Source of the DNA: Deltaproteobacteria bacterium
Lineage (GTDB): Bacteria; Desulfobacterota; Binatia; UBA12015
DNA: 46,421 nucleotides
Reading direction: 5' to 3'
NCBI GenBank assembly: GCA_016874795.1
Contig: VGTG01000031.1
Location: forward strand, 1-46,421
Both the position numbers and the translations under genes were made by a program. Within the stretch, counting starts at the first letter, position 1, and each line of letters starts with the position of its first letter. Of the stretch, positions 1-8,071 are shown one piece after another. The notes beneath the pieces were generated by a model that saw nothing but the letters and a program-made list of their open reading frames with translations, ran no database searches and had not been told where the DNA came from.

Positions 1-803
1 ATCTTGTAGATGTAGAACGCGACCGCGCCGTTCATCGCCGCGAGGACCAGGAAGATCTGCGGGATCGTGAGCCGCGCTTCGAGGAGGCCGACGAGCACCA
101 GCGAGGCGAGCACCATCAAGAGCCCGCCCAGGATGTTGCTCCCGGCGATGACGCGCGAGCGCTCCTTCGCGTCGGTCCGCTCCTGGATCATCGTCGTCAG
201 CGGCACGATGAAGAAGCCGCTGAAGAGAGCGAGCAGCGTCAAGTCGATTGCGATGCGCTTGCCGCCCGGCGCGGCAAGGAACGCGGAAAGGCCGTGCAGG
301 CCGGAGTCCCCGGAAGCGGCTGCAGCGGTGGGCGCGCCGGCGAGGAAGAGGTCGAACGCGAACCACGTCATGCCGATCGTGCCGAGTGGGACGAGGCCGA
401 GCTCGAGCTTCTTCCCGGAGAGCTTCTCGCAAAGGAGCGAGCCGACGCCGATCCCGATGCAGAAGAGCGCGAGGAAGAACGTGACGACGCTCTCGTTCGC
501 GAACAGCACGTCGCGCGTGTAGGTCGGCAGCACGGAGAGGATCACCGAGCCGTAGAACCAGAACCACGACACGCCGAGCACCGAGAGGAAGACCGAGCGC
601 GTCTTGCTCGTGAGGCGGAAACATTCGCGCATCGGTCCGATCGGCGAGAGCTCGACGCGCAGAGTCGGGTCCTGCGCGGGCACGCGCGGGATGAGGAAGC
701 TCGCACCGAGCCCGAGCACCGCGACGACGATCATCACGACGCCGAGCACGGCGAGGCCCGTGTCCCCGGCCGCAACGGCGGCACCGCCACCGATCGTGCC
801 GAT
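1..803 (-). CDS. MFS transporter, LplT-like, truncated at both ends
   Basis: The reverse strand is open from the left edge to about position 800 and translates into strongly hydrophobic segments typical of a major facilitator transporter. Visible pieces include VLPTYTRDVLFANES, a helix with FFLALFCIGIGVGSLLCEK, and FFIVPLTTMIQERTDAKERS. The wording is closest to lysophospholipid transporter (LplT)-type MFS domains, which are often joined to acyltransferases; that is from memory of the family. The C-terminus runs off the window. The N-terminal side stops abruptly at GTIGGGAAVAAG, which falls in the middle of the fold, with no start codon or ribosome site and roughly the first 150 or more residues missing. 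Upstream of about 800 the frame stays open but turns into low-complexity Arg/Ser sequence, and the neighbour on the other strand begins there. Confidence 0.7.
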   Translation of the reverse strand, partial: MGTIGGGAAVAAGDTGLAVLGVVMIVVAVLGLGASFLIPRVPAQDPTLRVELSPIGPMRECFRLTSKTRSVFLSVLGVSWFWFYGSVILSVLPTYTRDVLFANESVVTFFLALFCIGIGVGSLLCEKLSGKKLELGLVPLGTIGMTWFAFDLFLAGAPTAAAASGDSGLHGLSAFLAAPGGKRIAIDLTLLALFSGFFIVPLTTMIQERTDAKERSRVIAGSNILGGLLMVLASLVLVGLLEARLTIPQIFLVLAAMNGAVAFYIYK

Positions 804-806
804 ACG
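798..806. other. Junction of two N-terminally truncated genes
   Basis: Recognisable MFS sequence on the minus strand ends here, and recognisable activator sequence on the plus strand begins here, with no intergenic DNA, promoter or start codon between them. Two genes pointing away from each other should have their N-termini facing a shared promoter region; here both N-termini are absent. The simplest readings are a deletion/inversion breakpoint or an inverted chimeric join in the assembly. No transposon ends or target duplications are visible at the join. Confidence 0.6.
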
Positions 807-2089
807 AAGCGGTCGTCCACTACGTCCTCTATCACCGCTACGAGCCGACGTGGTGGCGGCTGATCGAGCGCTCGCTCGCGGGCGAGCGCTCGACCGGCAA
901 GATCGCCGCGTACGCGAGCTTCGCGCGCGACGCGGCCGACCTTCTCGGCGCGCTCCCCGACGCGGCGTCGCCGGCGAGCACCGCCGCGCATCTCTTCGCG
1001 TGGGGCTTCCAGGTGCGGCGCGCCTTCCATCACACGTTCCGCCAGATCTACGGCGGCTCGATGCCGGCGGCGCGTCTTCGCGCGAGCGTCTGGCAGTCCG
1101 CCTTCACGCACGATGGACCGCGGTATCGACGCGCGCTGTACGACCGGATGGGAGACATCCCGACGCTCGTCATCGGCGAGTCCGGCACCGGGAAGGAGCT
1201 CGTCGCGCGCGCGATCGGGCTCTCGCGCTACATGCCGTTCGACGAGAAGACCGCTTCGTTCGCGGACGACTACGCTTCGTCGTTCCAGGCGGTGAACCTC
1301 TCGGCGCTCTCGCCGACGTTGATCGAGTCGGAGCTCTTCGGGCACCGCCGCGGCGCGTTCACCGGCGCCGTCGAAGACCGAACGGGCTGGCTCGAGAGCT
1401 GCCGGCCGCTCGGCGCCGTGTTCCTCGACGAGATCGGCGAGCTCGAGCCGGGGATCCAGGTGAAGCTCCTGCGCGTCTTCCAGACGCGAACCTTCCAGCG
1501 GATCGGCGAGACGCGCGAGCGGAGCTTTTCCGGAAAGATCATCGCCGCGACGAACCGCGATCTCGCGGACGAGATGCGCGACGGACGCTTCCGCGCCGAT
1601 CTCTACTATCGCCTCGCGGCGGACGTGATCCAGATGCCGACGTTGCGCGAGCAGCTCGCCGACGCGCCCGAGGACCTCGACAACCTCGCACGGATCCTCG
1701 CGAAGCGCGTCGCGGGCGACGAGGAAGGAGAGGTGCTCGCGGAGGAGGTCTCGCGCTTCGTCCGCGAGAGCCTCCCCGCCGGCTATCCGTGGCCGGGGAA
1801 CATGCGCGAGCTCGAGCAGTGCGTGCGGAGCGTGCTCGTGCGCGGCTCGTACCAGCCCGCCGAGGCGAGACCGCGAGCGGGTGCGCCCGAAGCGCTCGCG
1901 ATGCCCGCCGGGCCGCTCGGCGGGCTCGCCGACGCTCTCCGGAACGTCTCCTGGAGCGCCGACGAGCTCGTCTCCCGCTACTGCGCGTTCGTCTACGCGC
2001 GGCTCGGGAGCTATCAGGAGACCGCGCGCCGGCTCGGGCTCGACCGGCGAACCGTCAAGGCGAAGGTCGATTCCGTATCAGGGCGCTGA
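803..2089 (+). CDS. Sigma-54-dependent AAA+ transcriptional activator, 5'-truncated
   Basis: This is an enhancer-binding protein that would remodel sigma-54 RNA polymerase by ATP hydrolysis. Walker A is GESGTGKE, the sigma-54 contact loop is an exact GAFTGA, Walker B is VFLDEIGE, and there is an ATNRDL sensor region. A C-terminal Fis-type helix-turn-helix (ETARRLGLDRRTVKAK) ends the protein. A GTG at 1013 could be called as a start, but the same frame carries good protein (HYVLYHRYEPTWWRLIERS) back to about 803, so the true start has been lost at the junction near 800. About 120 residues of N-terminal domain precede the AAA+ core and are not a recognisable receiver or GAF domain. The 3' end overlaps the convergent pspA by 12 bp. 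Confidence 0.85.
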   Translation, partial: YEAVVHYVLYHRYEPTWWRLIERSLAGERSTGKIAAYASFARDAADLLGALPDAASPASTAAHLFAWGFQVRRAFHHTFRQIYGGSMPAARLRASVWQSAFTHDGPRYRRALYDRMGDIPTLVIGESGTGKELVARAIGLSRYMPFDEKTASFADDYASSFQAVNLSALSPTLIESELFGHRRGAFTGAVEDRTGWLESCRPLGAVFLDEIGELEPGIQVKLLRVFQTRTFQRIGETRERSFSGKIIAATNRDLADEMRDGRFRADLYYRLAADVIQMPTLREQLADAPEDLDNLARILAKRVAGDEEGEVLAEEVSRFVRESLPAGYPWPGNMRELEQCVRSVLVRGSYQPAEARPRAGAPEALAMPAGPLGGLADALRNVSWSADELVSRYCAFVYARLGSYQETARRLGLDRRTVKAKVDSVSGR

Positions 2090-2803
2090 CCCCTCGGCAC
2101 CCTCGGCGCTGGACCTCGCCTCCGACTCCGCGCGCAAGCGCTCCTCGAGCCGCTGAAGAGCCATCCTCTCCATCGCGGCGCGCTCCGCGTCGTCCTCCTC
2201 GCGTCCGTCGGGATCGAGCGCCTCGCGCGCGACGCGCGCCCGGCCCATCGCGAGGTCGCGGCGCTCCTCCATGGTCTCGCGGAGCCTGTCGAGGTCCGCG
2301 TCGCCGATGCCGATCGTGCTCTGCAGGCTCGCGGCCATCTCCGTCAGGTCCGCGAGGGCCGTCTGCATCCGCGTGTGGCCGATCGTCCGCCGGAGGCCTT
2401 CGATCTTGTCGCGGGCCGCCTGCACCGCGAGGTGCCGCGCGCGGACCAGCTCGTGGTACGCGCGCTCGGCCTCGACGAGGCTCTCGCGCTCCCGCTCGAG
2501 CTCGCTGCGAAGGCGCTCCTCGCGGAGCGCGCTCTTGCCGGCGTGCTCGCGGTCGTTCGCCGCGAGCCGATCCCGTGCGCGTCGGCCGGCGTCCTCCGCT
2601 TCACGCTCGAGCGCGGCGATCCGCCGCCGCAAGCGCTCGTACGACCCGGCGTGCAGCGCGAGCCCTTCGTTGTAGCGGGCGACCTGCTGGCGCAGGTTCT
2701 CCGACTCGAGGTCGAGCATCGCCTCGGCGTTGTCCGCCTCGACCTCGGTGAGCGCGCGGCCGCTGACCGCGCGAAAGATCCGTACGATTCTCCGTCTGAT
2801 CAT
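2078..2803 (-). CDS. PspA/IM30-family membrane-stress protein
   Basis: The 241-residue product is almost entirely long charged coiled coil, as in PspA/IM30 proteins that coat and repair the inner membrane. It starts MIRRRIVRIFRAVSG, giving the short amphipathic N-terminal helix expected for membrane binding, followed by an acidic-basic heptad-rich rod and a loose C-terminal tail rich in Glu, Ala and Ser. The ATG at 2801-2803 is preceded by GGAG. It is followed 3' by a convergent overlap with the sigma-54 activator and preceded, 57 bp away in the same direction, by a small two-helix membrane protein, so those two minus-strand genes probably form an operon. PspA is classically under sigma-54 control, which makes the adjacent activator suggestive, although their convergent order is unusual. 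Confidence 0.8.
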   Translation of the reverse strand: MIRRRIVRIFRAVSGRALTEVEADNAEAMLDLESENLRQQVARYNEGLALHAGSYERLRRRIAALEREAEDAGRRARDRLAANDREHAGKSALREERLRSELERERESLVEAERAYHELVRARHLAVQAARDKIEGLRRTIGHTRMQTALADLTEMAASLQSTIGIGDADLDRLRETMEERRDLAMGRARVAREALDPDGREEDDAERAAMERMALQRLEERLRAESEARSSAEGAEGSAP

Positions 2804-2860
2804 CTCGATTCTCCGTGGACTCGTTCTTTGCTTCGTTCGCCTGGCTCGTGCGGTCCGCGT

Positions 2861-3136
2861 TCAAGCTTCCGCGTACTCGCGCAGGATCTTCTCGGTCTTC
2901 GCCTCCGAGACGCGCGCCGCGATCTTGTCGCTCTCGTGCATGTCGCGCAGGGTCTTCGCGAGACCGAACGACGAGGAGACCGTGAAGTAGAGCCCGATCA
3001 CGAGGTAGCCCTTCGCCCACAAGTCGACCGGCAAATAGAGAATTCCGATCGTCGTGAGCCCGAGGGCGACCACGAAAGCCACCATCACCTGCAGACGCCA
3101 TGCGGCCGTGTCGCTGCCATTCGCTCGTTCGAACAT
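2861..3136 (-). CDS. YiaAB-type two-helix inner-membrane protein
   Basis: A 91-residue protein starting MFERANGSDTAAWRLQ. It has two hydrophobic helices, about residues 18-38 and 45-65, separated by a short polar turn (PVDLWAKGY) and followed by TLRDMHESDK and a charged tail. This is the layout and wording of the YiaA/YiaB domain, small inner-membrane proteins of unknown biochemical role. The frame is open further upstream, but the ATG at 3134-3136 has GGAGG a few bases before it and the family starts here. It lies directly upstream of pspA on the same strand, supporting a membrane-stress operon. Confidence 0.75.
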   Translation of the reverse strand: MFERANGSDTAAWRLQVMVAFVVALGLTTIGILYLPVDLWAKGYLVIGLYFTVSSSFGLAKTLRDMHESDKIAARVSEAKTEKILREYAEA

Positions 3137-3314
3137 GCTGTCCTCCGTTTTCTGCGCGCCTCGATCGGCGCGGTCGGCGGAGGGGCAACGCAGCGAACGT
3201 GCCACGGCTCGTGGAGCGACGGGCCGCGGAAGTTCACGGATTTCGTCGAGAGAGGAGCCGGAAGGCTGTACCGCCGATGTCCCTTCGCAACCGGCCTGTG
3301 TACCTTGGCTGTCC

Positions 3315-3343
3315 AATGCGCATTCCAATTGACAATGCGCATT
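3315..3343. promoter_or_regulatory. Twin palindromic operator candidate overlapping a promoter
   Basis: Two copies of the perfect palindrome AATGCGCATT lie at 3315-3324 and 3334-3343. They are embedded in a 13-bp direct repeat CAATGCGCATTCC with a 19-bp period, and a smaller palindrome CAATTG sits between them (3326-3331). A consensus -35 hexamer TTGACA (3329-3334) overlaps the second copy. The site is 20 bp upstream of the RHH-SorC regulator gene and within the divergent region facing the YiaAB/pspA pair. Ribbon-helix-helix proteins bind short tandem dyads, so autoregulation is likely but inferred. Confidence 0.6.
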
Positions 3344-3362
3344 CCTGGGCGTAGAGGCTCGC

Positions 3363-4289
3363 ATGGCCCGCCTCAACATCTCCATCCCGAGCGACCTCTA
3401 TCCGCTCGCGGTGAAGTGGCGGCGCCGCGTGAACCTCTCGGAGATCTGCTCCCGCGCGCTCCGCGAGGAGCTCGAGGCGGCGGAGCAGCAGCGCAGCGCC
3501 AACGCGCTCTTCGAAGCGCTTCGCCCGCCGGCCGACGCGGACCGCGAGCTCGCGGAAGCACTCGGCCTCCGCGAGGCGCGCGTCCTCGACGACGTGCCGC
3601 GGCGGGAGGACCTGCGCGAGTCGCTCGGCCGCCTCGCGGCGAGCTACCTCGAGCGCACTCTCGGGGACGGCTCGCTCCTCGCGATCGCCGGGGGACGCCA
3701 GATGTGGTGCCTCGTGCGGAACCTCCGCCCGCGGCCGCTCGCGGTGACCGTGACCGCGCTCGGCGTCCACCAGAACGACCCGCGCGTCCTGCACGCGCAC
3801 GCGAACACGCTGACGACGCTTCTCTGGCTCCTCTTCAGCCCCCACGCGGAGGCACACCTCGTCGGCGCGGAAGCCGTGTCGTCGGTCTGGCGGACGGATC
3901 TCCCGAAGGCGGACTACCCGAGATACTTCGTCGTCGGCTCGTGCGCGCAGTTCGATCCGACAGGCTCGTTCGGAAGCCTGATCGGGGCGGAGCGGAGCGA
4001 CGCGCTGCGCCGGAGCGGTGCTACCGGCGACTTCCTGTATCAGTTCTTCGGCGAGTCCGGAGAGCTGCTCGACGAGGCCCCGTTCGCGGGGCGTGACCAC
4101 TCGGTCCTGCCGCGCAGCCTTCTCGCCGAGCTCTCGGCGCGCGAGGACGCGCGCGTCATCCTCGTCGGCGGTGGCAAGGAGAAGCGCGACGTCGTCCGGC
4201 ACGCCGTCGCGGCGCGGCTCTGCAACACGCTCGTGACGGATCCGGCGACGGCGGAATTTCTACGTACGGAGGCGAGGGAAGCGAAATGA
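3363..4289 (+). CDS. RHH-SorC fusion transcriptional regulator
   Basis: A 308-residue predicted regulator. Residues 1-40 (LNISIPSDLYPLAVKW, then NLSEICSRALREEL) have the strand-helix-helix pattern of a ribbon-helix-helix DNA-binding domain. From about residue 65 to the end the sequence follows the SorC/DeoR-type sugar-phosphate sensor fold: AASYLERTLGDGS, GATGDFLYQFFGESGE, VILVGGGKEKRDVV, and the closing LVTDPATAEFLRTEA. SorC sensors normally carry a helix-turn-helix instead, so the pairing is unusual. The ATG at 3363 has GAGG 5 bases upstream. The stop overlaps the guaA start in an ATGA, so the two are translationally coupled. A link to purine or ribose-phosphate status is an inference from that neighbour. 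Confidence 0.75.
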   Translation: MARLNISIPSDLYPLAVKWRRRVNLSEICSRALREELEAAEQQRSANALFEALRPPADADRELAEALGLREARVLDDVPRREDLRESLGRLAASYLERTLGDGSLLAIAGGRQMWCLVRNLRPRPLAVTVTALGVHQNDPRVLHAHANTLTTLLWLLFSPHAEAHLVGAEAVSSVWRTDLPKADYPRYFVVGSCAQFDPTGSFGSLIGAERSDALRRSGATGDFLYQFFGESGELLDEAPFAGRDHSVLPRSLLAELSAREDARVILVGGGKEKRDVVRHAVAARLCNTLVTDPATAEFLRTEAREAK

Positions 4290-6079
4290 GTCCATCCAAC
4301 GAGTCCCTGGCGATCATCGACCTCGGCGGCCAGTACTGCCACATGATCGCGCGACGCTTGCGCGACCTCGGCGTACGCTCCGACATCCGCGAACCCGAGA
4401 CGAGCGCCGGCGATCTCGCGTCGTACGCGGGCATCATCCTCTCGGGCGGTCCGCGCAGCGTCTACGAAGACGACGCGCCCTCCGTCGACGAGGAGATCCT
4501 CGATCTCGACGTTCCCGTCCTCGGGATCTGCTACGGGCATCAGCTCCTCGCGCAGATCGCCGGCGCGACGGTCGAGCGCCGCAAGGGCGAGTACGGACCG
4601 ACGACGCTGACGGTCCTCGCCGAGGACGCGCTGTTCCGCGCAACGCCGCGCCAGCAGACCGTGTGGATGAGCCACTCGGATGTCGTCACCGCCTTGCCGC
4701 GCGGCTGGGAAGCGCTCGCCGCGACGTCGGAGTGCACGACCGCCGCGATCGCGAACCTCGAAGCGCGCGTCTTCGGCGTGCAGTTCCATCCCGAGGTCGT
4801 ACACAGCGAGTACGGGCGCGCGATCCTGCGAAACTTCACGGAGAGCGTCTGCGGCGTCCCCGTTCCGGAGAGCCGCGAGAGCCGCGTTGCCGCGCTGACG
4901 CGCCACGTGCGCGAGGTCGTCGGCGATCGCTCGGTCTTCTTCCTCGTGAGCGGCGGCGTCGACTCGACCGTCGCCTTCGTCCTCTGCAGCCGTGCCGTCG
5001 GGCACGACCGCGTGCTCGGGCTCTACGTCGACACGGGGCTCATGCGGAAGGGCGAGACGGACGAGCTCCGCCAGAACCTCGCCGCGATGGGTGTCGCCGA
5101 TCGCGTGCAGGTGCGCGACGAGTCCGCCCGCTTTCTGAAGGCGCTCGACGGCGTGATCGATCCGGAGGAGAAGCGGCGCATCATCGGACGCCTCTTCGTC
5201 GAGGTGCAATCCGAAGCGCTCGGCGAGCTCGGCATCCACGAGGCGAAGTGGGTGCTCGGGCAGGGGACGATCTACCCCGACACGATCGAGTCGGGCGGCG
5301 CGCAGGGACGCGCCGCGCTGATCAAGACGCACCACAACCGCTGCGAGGAGATCCTCCAGATGCTGCGCGAGGGACGCGTCGTCGAGCCGATCGCGGAGCT
5401 CTACAAGGACGAGGTGCGCGAGGTCGGACAGGAGCTCGGCCTCGACGCGCGCTTGACGAACCGCTGGCCGTTCCCGGGCCCGGGCCTCGCGATCCGCTGT
5501 CTCGGAAGCGGCACGGAAGGACCGGCGCGGCCGCTCGCGGAGCCGCAGCTCGAGGGCCTCGAGGCGGTGACGCTCCCGCTCCGGAGCGTCGGCGTGCAGG
5601 GCGACGCACGGACGTACCGCGAAGCAGCCGCTCTGCGCTCGCCGCTCGACTACGAGCGGCTGCGCCGCATCAGCACGAGCGTGTGCAACGAGATCACGAC
5701 GGTGAACCGCGTCGTCGCCGTCGTCGCCGGCCCCGACCGCCCGCTGGAGGGACTCCGCGTGTACCGCCGCGGCATGACGGCCGAGCGTCTCGAAACCCTG
5801 CGCGAGGCGGACTTCATCGTACGCCGCGTGCTCCGCGAAACGGGTCTGACCGACGCCGTGTGGCAATTCCCCGTCGTGATCCTGCCCGTCGGGTGGGATG
5901 GCGGCGAGACGATCGTCCTGCGGCCCGTCTGCTCCGAGGACGGCATGACCGCGAGCGTCGGCGAGCTTCCCGAGGACGTGGTCCGCCGGATGGGCGAGGA
6001 GATCCTCGTCCTCCCGTCCGTCGAGCTCGTCGTGCTCGACGCGACGAGCAAGCCGCCCGGCACGATCGAGTGGGAGTGA
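4286..6079 (+). CDS. guaA: GMP synthase (glutamine-hydrolysing), long form
   Basis: Converts XMP to GMP using ATP and glutamine in the cytoplasm. The class I amidotransferase domain comes first (GICYG with catalytic Cys near residue 82, His/Glu in QFHPEV). The ATP pyrophosphatase domain follows, with the P-loop SGGVDS near residue 222, and the protein ends in the diagnostic SKPPGTIEWE. At 597 residues it is about 70 longer than the usual bacterial enzyme (about 525). After FPGPGLAIRCLG, a first segment (LPLRSVGVQGDARTY ... NEITTVNRVVAVV) looks like one copy of the dimerisation domain, and a second follows (VILPVGWDGGETIVLR to the end). The start is an ATGA overlap with the regulator gene upstream. 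Confidence 0.93.
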   Translation: MSPSNESLAIIDLGGQYCHMIARRLRDLGVRSDIREPETSAGDLASYAGIILSGGPRSVYEDDAPSVDEEILDLDVPVLGICYGHQLLAQIAGATVERRKGEYGPTTLTVLAEDALFRATPRQQTVWMSHSDVVTALPRGWEALAATSECTTAAIANLEARVFGVQFHPEVVHSEYGRAILRNFTESVCGVPVPESRESRVAALTRHVREVVGDRSVFFLVSGGVDSTVAFVLCSRAVGHDRVLGLYVDTGLMRKGETDELRQNLAAMGVADRVQVRDESARFLKALDGVIDPEEKRRIIGRLFVEVQSEALGELGIHEAKWVLGQGTIYPDTIESGGAQGRAALIKTHHNRCEEILQMLREGRVVEPIAELYKDEVREVGQELGLDARLTNRWPFPGPGLAIRCLGSGTEGPARPLAEPQLEGLEAVTLPLRSVGVQGDARTYREAAALRSPLDYERLRRISTSVCNEITTVNRVVAVVAGPDRPLEGLRVYRRGMTAERLETLREADFIVRRVLRETGLTDAVWQFPVVILPVGWDGGETIVLRPVCSEDGMTASVGELPEDVVRRMGEEILVLPSVELVVLDATSKPPGTIEWE

Positions 6080-6132
6080 CGGGCCGGCGCGGACTACGCA
6101 GGGACGCGTCTCGCTGCTAGGACGTTGCCCCG

Positions 6133-7275
6133 ATGGACCTCTCGTTCGACGCGGATCAGGAGGCGCTGCGCGATTCGGCGCGGAGCTTCCTCCGCGAGCA
6201 CTCCTCGTCCGAGCGTGTGCGCGCGGCGATGGCGACCGAGCCGGGCTTCGATCGGGAGGTGTGGCGGCGCATCGGATCCGAGCTCGGCTGGCCGGCGCTG
6301 CTCGTGCCCGAGGAGCACGGCGGGCTCGGTCTCGGCATGGTCGAGCTCGTCGCGCTGATGGAGGAGATGGGCGCGTCCCTCCTCTGTGCGCCGTTCTTCT
6401 CGAGCGTGTGCCTCGCCGGGACCACGCTTCTCGCGGGCGCGAGCCAAGCGCAGAAATCCTCGATCCTGCCGGGCCTCGCTTCGGGCGAGACGACCGCGAC
6501 CGTCGCGTACACCGAGAAGAACGGCCGCTGGGACGCGAGCGCGATCGAAGCGCTCGCGCGCAGCGAAGGCGAGTCGTGGGTTCTCTCGGGCGCGAAGACG
6601 TTCGTTCCCGACGGCGGCACCGCCGATCTCTTCGTCGTCGCCGCACGCGAGGCGGGCTCGACGGGGGAAGCGGGCGTGACGCTGTTCCTCGTTCCGGCGG
6701 ACGCCTCCGGTGTCGCGCGGCGGGGTCTGCCGACCCTCGATCAGACGCGGCGCCAGGGCGAGCTCGTGCTCCGCGACGTGCGCGTGCCGGACGCGAGCCG
6801 GATCGGCGCGGCAGGCGAGGGCTGGACGATCCTCGCGACCGCGCTGGATCGCGCCCTGATCGCGCTCGCGGCGGAGCAGCTCGGCGGCGCGCAGCGCTGC
6901 CTCGATCTCTCGGTCGCGTACGCGAAGGAGCGCGTGCAGTTCGGCCGGCCGATCGGCTCGTTCCAGGCGATCAAGCACAAGTGCGCGGACATGCTCGTGC
7001 TCGTCGAGTCGGCCCGCTCCGCCGTCTACTACGCCGCCGCGGCCGCCACGGCGGACGATCCCGAGGTTCCGGTGCTCGCTTCGCTCGCGAAAGCGTACTG
7101 CTCGGACGCGTACTTCCGCTGCGCCGCCGAGAGCATCCAGATCCACGGAGGCGTCGGCTTCACGTGGGAGTACGACGTCCATCTGTACTTCAAGCGCGCC
7201 AAGTCCTCGGAGACGCTCCTCGGCGACGCGAGCTTCCACCGCGAGCGGATCGCGCGGCGGATCGGCCTCGGCTAG
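6133..7275 (+). CDS. Acyl-CoA dehydrogenase
   Basis: A 380-residue FAD-dependent dehydrogenase of the acyl-CoA dehydrogenase superfamily. It has the N-terminal helical domain (LRDSARSFLREHSS), the middle beta domain, and the C-terminal helical bundle with RVQFGRPIGSFQAIKHKCAD and IQIHGGVGFTWEYDVHLYFKRA. It ends soon after LLGDASFHRERIARRIGL and lacks the classic YEGT catalytic-base motif, as do many divergent members that act on bulky or branched substrates. The gap to the next gene is 10 bp, and the following SDR and MaoC genes are equally tight, so all three are probably one transcript carrying out dehydrogenation, hydration and oxidation of an acyl-CoA. Confidence 0.88.
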   Translation: MDLSFDADQEALRDSARSFLREHSSSERVRAAMATEPGFDREVWRRIGSELGWPALLVPEEHGGLGLGMVELVALMEEMGASLLCAPFFSSVCLAGTTLLAGASQAQKSSILPGLASGETTATVAYTEKNGRWDASAIEALARSEGESWVLSGAKTFVPDGGTADLFVVAAREAGSTGEAGVTLFLVPADASGVARRGLPTLDQTRRQGELVLRDVRVPDASRIGAAGEGWTILATALDRALIALAAEQLGGAQRCLDLSVAYAKERVQFGRPIGSFQAIKHKCADMLVLVESARSAVYYAAAAATADDPEVPVLASLAKAYCSDAYFRCAAESIQIHGGVGFTWEYDVHLYFKRAKSSETLLGDASFHRERIARRIGLG

Positions 7276-7285
7276 GGTCCGGGAC

Positions 7286-8068
7286 GTGGCACTCCAGATC
7301 GATTTCGAGGGACGCGTCGCCGTCGTCACGGGCGGCGGCAAGGGAGTCGGACGCGGCATCACCGAGCGCTTTCTCGAGGCCGGCGCCGACGTCGTGATCT
7401 GCGGGCGGAGCGAGCCGGAGTCGATGCCCGCGGCCGGCGGGCGGACGCCGACGTTCGTCGCCGCGGACGTTCGTGACCTCGAGCACATCGATCGCGTCGT
7501 GCAAGCCGCGACCGAGCGGTTCGGGCGCCTCGACGTCCTCGTCAACAACGCCGGCGGCGCTCCCTATGCGGACGCGGCGACGGTGTCGCCGCGCTTCTCC
7601 GAGAAGATCCTCGCACTCAACCTGAACGCGGCGCTCCACTTCGCGCAGCGCGCGAACGCGGTGATGCAGGCGCAGGCCGACGGCGGATCGATCGTCAACA
7701 TCGCGAGCGTCAGCGGCATCCGTCCCTCGCCGGGCACCGCCGCGTACGGAGCCGCCAAGGCGGGGCTTCTGAGCTTGACGCAGACGCTCGCGGTCGAGTG
7801 GGCGCCGAAGGTGCGCGTGAACGCGGTCACCGCCGGGATGATCCGGACGGAGCAGGCGCATCTGCACTACGGCGATGAAGCGGCGCTCGCGCGCATCGCG
7901 GCGACGGTCCCGCTCGGCCGCTTCGGTACTCCGCAGGACGTCGGCGACGTCTGCGTGTTCCTCGCTTCACCGCTCGCGAGCTACGTCAGCGGAGCGAGCC
8001 TCCTCGTCCACGGCGGCGGCGAGCCCCCGCCGTTCCACGAAGCCGCGCGCGAACCCGACCGGAGGTAG
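7286..8068 (+). CDS. Short-chain dehydrogenase/reductase (FabG-like)
   Basis: A 260-residue Rossmann-fold NAD(P)-dependent oxidoreductase of the classical SDR type. The cofactor loop is TGGGKGVG near residue 13, NNAG follows, and the active site has the Ser in IASVSG and the YGAAK pair. The C-terminus SYVSGASLLVHGGGE is typical of this class. The start is GTG at 7286, ten bases after the acyl-CoA dehydrogenase stop. In this three-gene set it most likely oxidises a 3-hydroxyacyl-CoA or a related secondary alcohol; the exact substrate cannot be read from sequence. Confidence 0.85.
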   Translation: MALQIDFEGRVAVVTGGGKGVGRGITERFLEAGADVVICGRSEPESMPAAGGRTPTFVAADVRDLEHIDRVVQAATERFGRLDVLVNNAGGAPYADAATVSPRFSEKILALNLNAALHFAQRANAVMQAQADGGSIVNIASVSGIRPSPGTAAYGAAKAGLLSLTQTLAVEWAPKVRVNAVTAGMIRTEQAHLHYGDEAALARIAATVPLGRFGTPQDVGDVCVFLASPLASYVSGASLLVHGGGEPPPFHEAAREPDRR

Positions 8069-8071
8069 CTC

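Noticed and set aside
4040-6646. 868-residue open frame antisense to guaA
   Set aside because: It is Arg/Ala/Asp-rich low-complexity translation produced by GC-rich codons of guaA and the acyl-CoA dehydrogenase on the other strand. Many other long antisense frames in the window have the same origin.
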